From Penelope pileata (lineage: Eukaryota > Chordata > Aves > Galliformes > Cracidae), in contig WBMW01000582.1 in assembly GCA_013396635.1 (NCBI GenBank), forward strand, positions 1,422,230-1,486,229: a DNA stretch of 64,000 bases, given 5' to 3'. This document shows, piece after piece, positions 45,981-58,347 of this stretch. Position 1 is the stretch's first letter. The number at the start of each line of letters is the position of its first letter. Under the pieces are notes generated by a model. The model was not told the DNA's origin. It searched no databases and saw only the letters and a program-made list of their open reading frames with translations. A program made the translations under genes and the position numbers.

Positions 45981-48660
45981 TTTTCTTTTTCAAGAGTTTT
46001 TTTTTTTCCTTCTATTACCTCTTTTTCTATTCTTTCATGTCTTGTTCTGTCCTTAATCAGTCCTTCCCTCTATATTTTATGCAATGAAAAAGTCAATCTC
46101 CTGACAGTTTCATTTCTTTCTGCAGTACGTACACCAAAATAATCATTCCTAAGACAGTGTACATTGTTGTTAACAGAATATCAAGCATTAGAGCTAAATA
46201 TCATGATGAGATTAATGAGATGGGAAGTGTTCATACATTGCAGTCGTGGTTTCAGTCTGTCTGCAAACACTTTGCATTGCTTCATACTTTGTTTTGAAAG
46301 AAACTTTAAAATATGAAATATTTAATATTGTGTTTCTCTGTAAGGTTAGGATTTTAGCCTGTGAAATCTGAATGTACCACTGTGGCAGTAATGAAGAAAA
46401 ACATAGAAGCAAGTCCTGTTGGGTGGGTTTCTGGTCTTTCTCAGATGGAAGCTCAAGCCAGAGACAGTATTTTTTCACATTCAGCAATGGTCCAAAATCC
46501 TTGGTTTACCACATTCACTTCAGGTAGATATCACTTCTATTTTTCAGAAACTGACATTTTCCATCAGAGGGAGTCCTGCACGCCATTTAGACACTTAATC
46601 TCTCCAGCTCAGGGAAATCTTTTGCTCTGTTGTACTCAAAGCCATCCATTCCACTTGGCCTGCTCTGTTCTCCATATCTTGCATTTGGCCTCAAGAAAGC
46701 TTTCATACCATGCATGGACAAAATCACATGGCCTTCCAGGACACCATTTCATAGGTGACTTCTTATTTCTGCACGCTTCACAGACCATCTAAACCTGTCC
46801 CTGCTGCCACAGTCCTTCCTAGCCTAGGTGGGAAAGACTTTCCTTAATCTTTGTTCTGTCTTCAGGTCTTGCAGTGAGCAGCTTACCAATACAAAATCCT
46901 ACATTTTACTGTAAGAGTCTTTAAACAGTCAAATCTCATGTCTTTCCATTAGCTGAAAGTGGAGTAAAAATAGGTTTGCCAATTCTTGGTAGTATTTGAT
47001 GACATATGATATTCCTGTTAAGGCATGATATACTGTACTGCAGTTCAGAAAACAATGTGTGGGACATGCCCCACACATAACCCTGAGTAAACTTCACAAA
47101 TTTATAAAGTCGCTGCCTAGGCCTTGCAGCCTTTGAGAAGAATTGCTAAAGATGTCCAAGATGACACAGCAGTTCCTGGCAACTGTGCAGAGCCCTGAGG
47201 TTGACACTCATTTTTAAGGCTAATGTTTCTGCAATCTTCTGAAATGCAGAACAGTTTTAGCAAGGAGCCAAACTGTCTTCCCTGCTGGGTCTACCAGAAT
47301 TTTTTGTTATAATATTAAACAGGGAATGGGCATATGGGTTTAATACTGATAGGATGATCGTAAGATCTTTACAAGGGAAGACATCCTTTAAGAGTAGTTA
47401 GCGTGTCTTGCATCCTTACTGCATATTACAGGGTTAGGAAACTAGCACACTCTGTCCTTTATGTCTACAGAGATCACATGGGTAGGATTCCCCTTCAGGA
47501 GAAATATTTAGTTCATCCTAGAATGGAGCTTGTGTACATATTAACATCTTTGCAGCATGAACAGTAGATCAGGACCCCAGCATTAAACAGAGTGTGCCAA
47601 CGTGACAGTATAAACATATACTTTGAGTCTGAAACAATCAGTAACATTCCACAATTCCTGTCTTCCATCTTGTCCAAACTAGCTTCTCTTGGCTTGAAGC
47701 CATTTTTCCATGATAATCGCATTGCTGAAGCCATTGACAAACAGGCAGTGCCTGTTATCTTCGCATCTTTTTTTTTCCAGTTTTTCATTGTTACAGCTGC
47801 TCAGCCAAATCGTCAACAATTTATTTCCCACAAACTAAATTGAGCCAATAACATTGTAATCCAGTATAAATAGAGAAGCAATTGATTCCAATTAGGCAAA
47901 AGTTTCAGTGTTTCCAGGCTTGCAGCCAGTTTGTGGTTTATGAAATTTAACGAAGTTACAGCCTAATCAACTTGCCACTAAAAAGCAAATTCTAGCCAAA
48001 AATATCCTGATGATAAAAGAGGAGCTTGAAGAGTAGATAAGAAGATCTCAGTGANAAAACCAACAGTCATTTTTAGGTGACCAGCAGGTTCACCAGCAGG
48101 TACAAAAAGTCACAAAGAGGTCTGCCTTACTCTTTGATTCATAGTTACCTTGACACAGAAAACAGCAAGGCATAAGGTTTGCTAAAAAGCTTTGTTTTGC
48201 AGTTAAGACAATCAAATTTAGAAAGCTATGGCAAATAATTGAAATCCTGAAAAACAGAGTTATTATATTGTTGCTGAAAATCTGAGTAGAAGTGAAAGAA
48301 TCTTTGTGTATTAGAATCAACAGGGACAGAACTATTCAAATGAAAATTTAATGTTTATGAAGTGAGGGAAAACAGAACTATTCCTGATGATACACTTGAA
48401 GAAACGTATTGTGTACTGCAGTTCACTCTAATAGACAATTCCAGCAACACTTTTCAGATTATAATACGAACTACACTATTGGCGTAACAGCTGGATAACG
48501 ATTAGAAAATATGGAGATTACACTCATAGAAACTTAATCATGATAACTATTGGACAGAAATCCAAAAGAGTACTCTTTTACAGCTATTTCCCCACATGCT
48601 AGTCTTGAAAATTATTAAGAGTTGTTGTGAGATCTAAGCAGCCTGCTCTGATTTTCAGAG
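45981..48660. other. Unique non-coding stretch with one 134-codon ATG frame
   Basis: No repeat recognised. The frame 46390-46792 (ATG start, about 134 codons) is the longest non-CR1 open frame in the window. It has no motif I know, no membrane or signal segment pattern and no clear splice context, so I treat it as chance. A short block around 47690-47960 looks more complex than its surroundings. A single n lies at 48055. Confidence 0.45.
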
Positions 48661-49727
48661 GATCACATTCCTTCATTCAGGTCATTGGTGAAGATGTTCA
48701 ACAAGACTGGAGGAGCCAGTGCTGACCCCTGGGGAGCACCACTAGTTACAGGCCTCCAACTAGACTCTGTGCCACTAATCACAACCCTCTGAGCTCAGCC
48801 AGTCAGCCAATTCTCAGTTTACCTCGCCGTCCACTCATCTATTCTGCACTTCCTAAGCTTACCCACGAAGATGTTACGGGAGGCAGCGTAAAAAAGCCTT
48901 GTATCACAAGCCTTTGTATCACAAAAGCCTTGCTGAAGTGAAGGTACACAACATCTACCTCTCTTCCTCATCTACCCAGCCTGTCACGACAGGATGAGAC
49001 GACATCCAGAATAAGCTATTCCATCACCCTTCAGGGATAGCGGTGAGGCTGACTGGCCTGTAATCTTCCTCCTCCTTGCCTTTTTTGAAGGCTGGAGTGA
49101 CATTGTCTTTCCTCCAGTCCTCAGACACCTCTCCTGTTCTCCATGACTTGTCAAAATTGATAGAGGAGCTTGGCAGTCACTTCTGACAGCTCCCACAGCA
49201 ATCGTGGAGGCATTCCATCAGGGCCCATAGATTTCAGTGCATCAGGTTTGCCTGGATGATCTCTGACCAGATCCTTCTTGATCAAGAAGTCTTCCTTTCT
49301 CCAGACTCACTCTCTTACCTCCAATGTCTAGGATTCCCAAAGGGTCAATCTTAGCAGTAAAGACTGAAGCAAAGAAAGTGTTCAGTAACTCCGCCTTCTC
49401 AGTGTCCTCCATTACCAGGGCACTGACCTCATTCAGCAGCAGATCCACATTTACCCTAGTCTTCCTTTTGCTATTGACATGCTTAAAGAAGCCTTTCTTG
49501 CTGTCCTTTATCTCCCCCACCAGATGAAATTCCAAGTGAGCCTCAGCCATTCTTGCTGCATCCCTGCAGGCTCTGGCGCTGTTCCTATATTCCTCCAAAG
49601 TGGCCAGATCCCTTTTCTGCATTCCATAGGCTTTCTTTTTCCATTTGAGCTTTTCCATTGCTTTTGTTACTCCACGTCCATACAAAATACACACAGATAA
49701 GGCATCCTGGGTGAAACTTTGGATCAA
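48661..49727 (-). mobile_element. CR1 LINE internal fragment (start of reverse transcriptase), lacking both ends
   Basis: The complement of 49242-49727 is a 161-codon open frame typical of the CR1 ORF2 linker and fingers region: RGVTKAMEKLKWKKKAYGMQ, later RACRDAARMAEAHLEFHLVG, SKKGFFKHVNSKRKTRVNVD and ELLNTFFASVFT. Further toward low coordinates (complement) come blocks matching the reverse-transcriptase segments around the KKGKEED and NYRPVSLT motifs, and then the 'VPQGSVLGP'-like block near 48720. The copy stops at about 48661, just before the FADD box, so the 3' third of ORF2 and the 3' UTR are absent. An extra direct duplication (AAGCCTTGTATCAC, twice) lies at 48894-48922. The lack of a 3' end is unusual for CR1. 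Confidence 0.93.
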
Positions 49728-52700
49728 CAGTTTTATAATAATTGGATCAAGGAGAAAAATTAGAAGGTTAAGTCTGTGATCTAGGGATCAGAACTGTTCA
49801 TAGTGACATTGAAAGTCAAGCATGAATGTACACCTATGTAAAGCAAAGGAAAGAGAAAGAAACAATTGAGAGAGCTTCATCTAAGAATGCCCCAGAGCCT
49901 GAGATTGTATTCAAACTATTCCTCCAAATCAGGCTGAATGGAGATTTAAAAATAAGTTGTCTACTCCTGTCTATATCATTGGTATAATGTAACAGATGCA
50001 GTTTGTGTTTCTTCTTCTAAAAAGGATTGATCAAGTCTAACCACCTCACACCAGACCAGAGACAAACATTTACATCCAGTATGGCTCATCATGTCCCCAA
50101 AGCAGCCAAGATACTCAGCTGATGTGCTGGCTCTTGTGATTGTGGTTCAACGATATACTGCAAAGATTGCCTGCATGCTGAACTCAATTGCAAGCTAAAG
50201 GCTCCAATTACCTGCAACCTTCATTAGTGTAACCTTAAATCTGATTTTCATGGCAAACACCTCCAAGCAAGATTTAGTGGGTTCTGAAGATGTGAAGATT
50301 ATGATTAAACTTATCAGGAAAAATGAGAATAAACCAATGTGACAGAATGCCAAAGACAGAAAAGATTCAGAAGTAGAAAAAATTGTTCCCCCCTGAAGTG
50401 GGATCATAGTACTCTTCAGCAGAATTTATAATGTCTTGGTGACAATTTATAGTAAAGGGCTAATCTGAAAAATATAATTTTGATCATCATGAAACTAATT
50501 ATAAATTTAACAAAAAAACTAGCCACAATAAAATACTGCTTGAGATGCAGAAGACTGATGAGGTGATAACATTTTTTTCTAGCAGCCTGACATTTGGGAA
50601 ACAAAGGGACAAATCCCCTTTGAGCATAGAATTCACGTTCATCCTGAAGTCCTGGAGACAATAATGACACTATAAGCACTCTTCTCTTAGCATCAAATTA
50701 CTGCTCATGCCTTCACCTTGAGTGATCCATGCTGAAAAGAACCAAAGAACCACAGCATTTGGGTAAGGGTACCCCATGTTTGGACAGGAGTAGCATGATC
50801 ATTAACTCTGAAAGGGAAACAAACCCTAAATCTCTTAACAGACACAGACAGTAAACTTGATTCTTTAATACGCATACAATGAGAAATGGAAAAATGAAAT
50901 GTAATTTTTAAGGAAGGGTTTTTTTTTTTTNGCTGTTGGCATACCCTACTACAGCTTAGGAACAGCTCCAAGTTGCTCTCCGCTGGCCTTGGTGTAGGAA
51001 ACCCTTTGACACCAATTAAAAACAATAAGCTAGATTTTAGTCATTCTGCCATGACATTTACCAGCTTTTTGCTTAGTACACAGTAAAACCATTTCTCTCC
51101 AGGATATTCTTGGTTTACCTCTCACTATACTGAAGTAGTAACAGAAGGCTAACACGCAGCAGAGATTCAGACTTCTTATTCTACCTAGATCTACACATTC
51201 AGTGGGAAAGAACAGAGAGTAAAAAGGGACTAAAATTCAAGACAATGCTGGTATGAATTATTATTGTTTCCATCGTATTCAGAGAGTCTGTTGAGAAAGG
51301 TACTGTAAAATTAACACATTCAGCAAAAATCTGTACAAAAGTCTGTTAGCTACTGTAATGTAATATCTTATTTGCCTAACTCAAAATCTGTGCCTAAGGC
51401 TTGATTAATTAAGGGCATTCAGATTTTTCCATTAAAAAAGACACTATAAAAGTACAATGTTACTATTAGAAAGCTCATATCTGTACTTCAAAGATTTTGC
51501 CTGTGTAATGGCTTCAGCTGTGCATCAGCAGGTTTGTAAATGCTATTTGAGTGAATGCTATAAAGCTAGAAAAACCCAGCTGTTAAATCTCTGAACATTA
51601 GCAAACCTGTTCTTACAATTAGCTTTACTTCTTGTTGGGCAATATTATGTAGGGAGGATACATAAACTGTTGAGGACTTCTTGTTTTCAAAAAAGTTTCC
51701 TTTCCACTCTAATTGAAAAGGTATTTTTCACTTCTGTGTGGTCATAATCTTAGCAGGGGCAGCAGTAGCACACACATTTTTCTTTCCCAGAGAGGATAAA
51801 AACATGTTTTAAATATATGACTAGCCTTATTTAACATTCAATGTAACCATAATTATTCTAAACATTCAAAAAAGATTTGCGGAGCCAGTGAATATATGGA
51901 AATAATAAACAGGATGATAACAGTGCATTAATATTACTTTCAGTTACACTTTAGATAAAATTACTGTTTATTTCCAAACAAAAAGTTGTGTACCACAGAA
52001 AACAGAAAATCAGAGTTCTTTTTGGCACAGTAAGTCAACACCAGAGTCAATAGCTTTGTTCTTCATTTATCAAGTCTTCCTCTCAACAGTGAATTAAGAG
52101 ACAATATAATAACTCTACATCAATCTGTCTTTACTTTTATACAAACTGAGTTTTACTGTGTCAGTCTTGTCAACACTGCTGAATATTAATGTGAATAAAG
52201 TTAATTGCTGGGTGGATAAAGGTCTGATGCAGTCAAAGTGAAAGGAAGTACCTAACAGAAATCTGTCATTTATGACAAGCTGTAATTTATTTCCACTTCA
52301 CGATATGTACTGACAGGTTTCAAACCTTACTCTACTCCTTACCATAAATTGCAATTATTGTAATTCACAGTGACATTTGACCCAGAGGTTGTGACCTAGT
52401 TCAACACGTATAAAAGATTTCACATCTTAGGGAATTCATTTGCAAACTCCAGCATGTATTTCTCATTGTAAATCCAATTGTTGGCACTCAACACTCAATA
52501 TGCACAGTAAATTGTGACTTGCACTACTTAAAAAATGAATAGCACATTGCTTAAACTGAAACATGAAGTGTTTATGACAAAATATTTACAAGTATTTAAA
52601 GACTAAGATTAATTTTTTTTTATTGTACAGTTATCAGCAAGTTTTACAATATTAGGCACTGGTGACACATTAGCCTGATGAATTTTGCTATTTTTATAAT

Positions 52701-55261
52701 AAATAGTAAATTGTTGTTGGCATCACCAATAACAGATGAAGTTAACTGAGTTTAGCTCCTGAAGTTTTGCTCATATATTAACGTAAGTCTAAAAAAAATC
52801 TCTTCATGATTATTCAGTTTCTGGAGACATGCAAGATTCTAATTCTCCTTCTGACTGGATTTATGGTGAAATTAGATCTATAACTCCAGTTTTAAAGTCT
52901 GGGCTTATTACAAGACCTGTCATTTCTGAAGCTTTATAGATATAACCTAAGAATCTCTCTTAAAAATCAAATCAACATAGGAAAGATCAAAAATTTTACA
53001 GATAATCAGATGATATAGATGACAAGAAATTTGCTACCTCTAAATCATCATTTTTCAAGAGAATTAAAATTCTTCAGAAGACTTTAGAATGAACAATAGT
53101 AATTCTATTGATATATGTAGTTTTATTTTATATTAAATTAGGACCCTAAATTAAAATGCTTTGTTTAGTTTTTAAAACTACTGATGTTTTACAGAACCTT
53201 GGAAAACACAGGGCAAAAAAGAGTTTACTACAGGTATCTATCAGAAACATGATGCTTCACCTAGCTTTTTTTCCCCCCTCCTTTTTTTTTAAGCGTATTT
53301 CCCTTCACATTAAAAATATAGTAAGAGCAGTTAGGAGGGGTTTGATGTTTATGTCCCTGGTTCATCCTTTTCCTTGTATTTGATTTTTTTTTTTTTTTAA
53401 CATGATTTCTGATGCAGATGACTATGATTTTGGCTATGATTTCTGATTGCCGAGAACACTTAAGATAAATAAAGCTGAGCAGTTAATTAACTATATCGTT
53501 ATCCTCTCAGGCCCATAGTTTTCTGCTGAGCAACCATCAATGTCTTCCCCTCTGTAAGAGTACCTTTTTTGCTAAACATAATAATCTACATTTCTGCAAA
53601 ATTTCCCGTTGTCTTCGCTATGATCAGAATTAATGTTCTCTCCCTACTTCACACAATTGAGTTAGCCGTCACAGAGACAACATTTAGAGTACTGGAAACA
53701 AAAAGAAGAAAAAAATTGCCCTAATAGCATTGCTTGGAACAGCACAGAGATATCTACTCTTCTCAGTGGAGCGATTTTTCTGTTGCTTTTGAAGGAATAA
53801 CTTGTTTCTCTGAGAAATCAGTAGAGACTTCTGCAGTATAACAGCAGGGAAATGATACATGGATCACGACATTCAGCTGGGATATTACACAGTCTCCATC
53901 AGCAAGTCTTTGAGCTTTCTGCAGATTCCTATCACTGTGGAGCACAGACTCGTAAGCTGAAACTATTACCAACAGAGACCATAAATCAGCATTGAATGAG
54001 GAGGACTGGTGTCTGAGGAGGGTGGAGTAGGAATGCCATTCTCCCAAACAAGTGGACTAAATACAGAGAAGCTTAAGGTTAGCAGCAGGAGGGAGAAACA
54101 AAACAGTTTACACTGCTTTAGGTACAGCCTCCTGATGTCATAAGATTTGTTCAACAATAGTGCAAAAAATCTAGACTTATGAAGCTAGCACATGCCCCAG
54201 ACTTAAAAATGATTTCTAGCCAGCACACTGTCATCCATTCTTCACATAGCTATTTGTTATTTATCGATAAAAAAAACCTGAAAAATCAATATGTTTAAAT
54301 GTTTTAAAATTTAAATGTACACCAGAACAGAGTTTTGATTTGTTTTCTCCAGTTGCCTGATAAAGAATAGTAGCTTTGGACAAAAATATAATGAAGTAAC
54401 ATTCTTGTGAAATTATTTTGTCTTAGTGACAAACCCTATTGTTTGTTTCTCCATGAATTTTATTTAAAATACTGAAACTGTCTTGCAACAAAAGACATGC
54501 AAATGCTTTTTTTTTTTACACATTGTCTTCCTAAGTGGTGCTAGAACTATTAAGATTAAAAAATTGCATAATGAAGATGTTCAAGGTTTATGCCATTATT
54601 TGTAGATATATAGAGAACAATAAGAGGAAAGAAATACTGTAACAAAGACAGCAGGAGAAAATCCATATCTGAAAACTCTGATTCAAATATGACCTATTTA
54701 AAATAATTAGGTATTCCAGGGAGGATTCTGTCTTTCATTTTAAACACCCCCATTATGTACAGTACTACAATCCATCTACAAATTTACCAAATGAAAAAAA
54801 AAAAAAGTAGTGACTTGGGTAACATTGTGAGGACAGTAATATCTAAAAGCATTTTTTCTTTGGGCTTTGCAGAATAAAAAGTAATCTACAAAGCAGTCTC
54901 TGATTTCCTGGAAAAAGCTAACCCTGCAATTCAGATCTGTATCAAACCTACAGTGCAAGATATGTTATATCCTTTTTAACATGTCATTCAAGTATCCTTT
55001 GTCACAAGCAAAAAAAAACTAACCAAGTGACTGAGCCTGTTTCCACAACCTTCACAAAGATAACAGCATTACTGTTCCCTACAGCAAACAACCACACGCA
55101 GTACATCACAAGATTAATGCATTTCACATGCTCTCCCTTTTTGAATTACTTCCCTTAAACATGCATGTGCTTTTTTATATCCCGATGGTGTATGCTTAGA
55201 ATATTAAGTCCTTGAAGTATTGCTTTTAACTAAAACTAAGGGGAAAAAAAATGTTTACACT
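49728..55261. other. Unique AT-rich non-coding stretch
   Basis: No mobile element or exon recognised. A T-run ending in a single n lies at 50919-50931, and T-runs at about 53282-53292 and 53385-53398. Open frames up to 106 codons (50705-51025 minus) cross the n and have no motif. Confidence 0.5.
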
Positions 55262-55730
55262 TGCACAAGAAGGATGCAGAGCTGTTGGAGCAGATGCAGA
55301 GGAGGGTCATGAAGATGATCAGAGGGCTGGAGCACTTCTCCTATGAAGAAGGGTTGAGGGAGCTGGGCTTGTTTAGTCTGGAGAAGAGAAGGCTGTGGGG
55401 AGACCTCATTACAGCCTTCCAATGTCTGAGGTGAGCTTATGAGCAGGGGAGGGACTGACTTTTTTGCAGATGGCAATAGAACAAAGGTGAATGGCTTGAA
55501 AGTAAAAGAGGAGAGATTTAGGTTAAATGTTAGAAAGAAATTTTTTACTCAGAGGGTTGTGAAGCACTGGAACAGGTTGCCCAAAGAAGTTGTGGATGCC
55601 TCCCATCCCTGGAGGTGTTCAAAGTTCATGCCCTGTGCATCCTGATCTAGTGGGTGGCAATCCTGTCCATGGCAGGGGAGTTGGAAATAGATCTTTAAGG
55701 TCACTTCCAACCCAAGTCATTCTATGATCC
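55262..55730 (+). mobile_element. CR1 LINE, 5'-truncated copy with 3' end
   Basis: It begins with 'cacaagaaggatgcagagct', the CR1 block that encodes [13 protein letters not shown], and ends 'caagtcattctatgatcc'. The frame 55439-55645 encodes [20 protein letters not shown] and [11 protein letters not shown]. The 3' tail keeps a single ATTCTATG unit. It is a different subfamily from the inverted pair. Confidence 0.95.
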
Positions 55731-57477
55731 TGGTTTAATTAGTATGATCTAAAAACATTTTGGCAAAAGACTTGTTCTAAATCTGTTTGTGACAAACTTA
55801 GTTATCAGATGTACATGTATGGAACTCATCATCTTATTCCACTGGTAACACAGCAAGTGTCTGAATAAAACGTGGTTATAAATTACATGTTAGAGCAAAA
55901 GTATGTCAAATTTTGGACAGATGCAGAGCGTAACCCATCCTTTCCTTGTTGGTCAGCCCTTCCAACTGCAGTTGTGAAACATTTATTATAAAAAGGTACC
56001 TGAATCACCTTCTTTGATCCTGAGAAGGGTTGTTACTGAAAATAAATCCTATTATAAAAACGTATTTTAATCAGAGTTTCTAAACATGAAATTAAGCAAA
56101 GCCTTCAGCACTTGTCCATGGGATCAAATCTACTATATCTAAACACCTTATAAATCTGCCAAAAGACAAATGTGAACAGCAAGACTTTTTCCTGGACACA
56201 TTATTCTTTTAATAAGGACCTGGCTCGTTTTCAGGCTTTTTGTTAAGGCAGAACTGAAAGCAAAAGCCTTGAAAGTAGTTAGAAAAACAGTGTAATCACA
56301 AAGATACCATTATCCTGTCTCTTGCAGCTTTTATATTTGACCTTCTCAAAGCTATGGACAGCGAATTACTCATTTGATACCTGAGCTGCATAAAGAAGAT
56401 TGAAATCTGGGCTATTAATGATCTTTTCACTCTGTTTGGGATATTCTCAGTAAGTGCTCATGCGTAGTACAGGTGCTGGCTGTCTACTTTATTTCTAGGC
56501 CCCCAACAAAACACAGAGGTGGAAAGTGTCATTTATCCTGGATACACTAATGCTGAAAGAAATCTTATTACTGTGTGAAAGCTTCTCAAAAGGAGGAAAT
56601 GGTTTTCTAGGAGACCAGATATGACTTGGAGAAAAATACGAGGTTCCTTTTCCATAATTCTTATAGTAAACAGCCCACATTGCTAAATGTCTTAAATGAA
56701 TGATCAACTAAAATGAAATAGAAATTTTAACTACCAATTAAGGTGATGATTAACTAGAGAATAGACAAATTGTTTATTCAAAACAAGATTATCCAGGCAG
56801 TATTTTTATCTCTACTCTTTGCAAAGTACTTTAGACTTGCACAAAATCTATATGACAATAGAGGACTGCTTCTCATTTGACTAAAAGCACAAAGCAGTTG
56901 TTTAACTTTGCTTTGCCATTCCTAGATAGTACTTCTTACCATGCTTGGGAGATAGGAAAAATATCCTCATCACAGATGATAAGATGTAGGAGTATATGAA
57001 ATATTAACTGCCCTGCTCAAAGCCACACAAGCATGGAAGATCTAGAAATGCAGTCTGGGCATACAGGCTTCATGCAGTAGTCAAAACTTATGCCCTTTTG
57101 TTAACCAGGTAAATGCAGCTGTTCCAGCATGTCATCGCTGGTTCCAAAAATAGCTCAGTGTTTCATTTGTTTTCTTAGATCCTTTATCATTAACTCAAGC
57201 TGGTGAAATGTGTACATGGAATTAATATTGCTTTTCTCTTTTTATCATCTTATAGATGGCACAGAAAGAAGAGTAAGCCTCAGCATTTGATTCTGAGTGG
57301 CCTCAAAAGGGAAAGAACAGTGAATTCATCAATGTCTGATCACATCCTACTGTGCCTCACAGAAAGAAATCTTTGCTATAAAGGCAGTCCAGAATGCTTG
57401 TTCTGTAGGCATAGCTTACAGGCCACACTCTGATTTAAGATACTAATCATTCCTTCAATCTGCTTCTCAATTCTGCG
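55731..57477. other. Unique non-coding stretch
   Basis: No repeat or exon recognised. The 76-codon frame at 57203-57433 has no motif. Confidence 0.5.
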
Positions 57478-58140
57478 GATCCTGGTGGATGAAAAACTGA
57501 ATATGAGCCAGCAGTGTGCTCTTGCAGCTCAGAAGGCCAATGGTGTCCTGGGCTCCATCAGAAGAGGGGTGGCCAGCAGGGACAGGGAAGTGATTGTCCC
57601 TCTCTACTCTGTTCTTGTGAGGCCCCATCTGGAGTACTGTGTCCAGGTCTGCAGCCCCCAATACAGGAAGGGCATGGAACTGTTGGAGAGGGTCCAGAGG
57701 AGGGCCACAAAGACGATCAGAGGGCTGGAGCACCTCTCCTATGAGGACAGACTGAGGGAGCTGAGCTTGTTCAGCCTGGAGAAGAGAAGGCTGCAGCGGG
57801 ACCTCATAATGGCCTTCCAGTCTTTAAAAGGAGACTATAAACAGGAGGGGAACCAATTTTTCAAAAAGGTAGACAGTGATAGGACAAAGGGAAATGGTTT
57901 TAAGCTGAAGGAGCGAAGGTTTAGATGAGACATCAGGAGGAAGTTCTTTGCCGAGAGAGTGGTGAGGTGCTGGAGCAGGCTGCCCAGAGGTTGTGGGTGC
58001 CCCAACCCTGGAGGTGTTCAAGACCAGGTTGGATGGGGTCCTGGGCAATCTGATCTAGTACCAGGATCTGGAGGCAGGGGGGTTGGAACCTGCCAATCCT
58101 TGGGGTCCCTTCCAACCTGGGCAATTCTATGATTCTGTTA
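57478..58140 (+). mobile_element. CR1 LINE, relatively young 5'-truncated copy with 3' end
   Basis: The frame 57485-57928 stays open for about 147 codons and encodes the ORF2 C-terminal part: [40 protein letters not shown] and [20 protein letters not shown]. It then hits a TGA at about 57926-57928, just before RHQEEVLCRE-type sequence; the rest of the C terminus ('gaagttctttgccgagagag', 'ggtgctggagcaggctgccc') follows in place. The 3' end is complete: GGCAATTCTATGATTCTGTT. Among the CR1 copies here it is one of the least decayed. It is broken by the stop and by the 5' truncation. Confidence 0.96.
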
Positions 58141-58270
58141 TTGCAAGTTTCCCATCAATTTCTGACTTTCTGAATGCTTACATAACCCTTCAGGGAATAC
58201 TTGAACAGCATTGCTTTTTTTTTTCTTTTTAGTAAAGCAGCCTTAGCTTTAAGTTCTTTTTGTACTTTCA

Positions 58271-58347
58271 CCGAATCACAGAATTGTAGGGGTGAGAAGA
58301 GACCTTTGGAGAACTTCTAATCCAACGTCCCTGCTAAAGCAGGTTCT
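58271..58347 (-). mobile_element. CR1 3' tail remnant, tail-to-tail with the copy at 57478-58140
   Basis: The plus strand reads CGAATCACAGAATTGTAGGG, then 'gacctttggagaacttctaa' and 'ctgctaaagcaggttctt': the complement of a CR1 3' UTR of the same type as in the inverted pair. About 77 bases remain, only the tail. Confidence 0.88.

Noticed and set aside
46361..46792. Open frame of 143 codons (134 from the first ATG)
   Set aside because: No recognisable motif, no signal or membrane pattern, no splice context. One frame of this length in 64 kb of non-coding DNA is not surprising.
53156..53383. Open frame spanning T-runs
   Set aside because: Spans homopolymer tracts; encoded Phe runs reflect poly-T rather than a protein.
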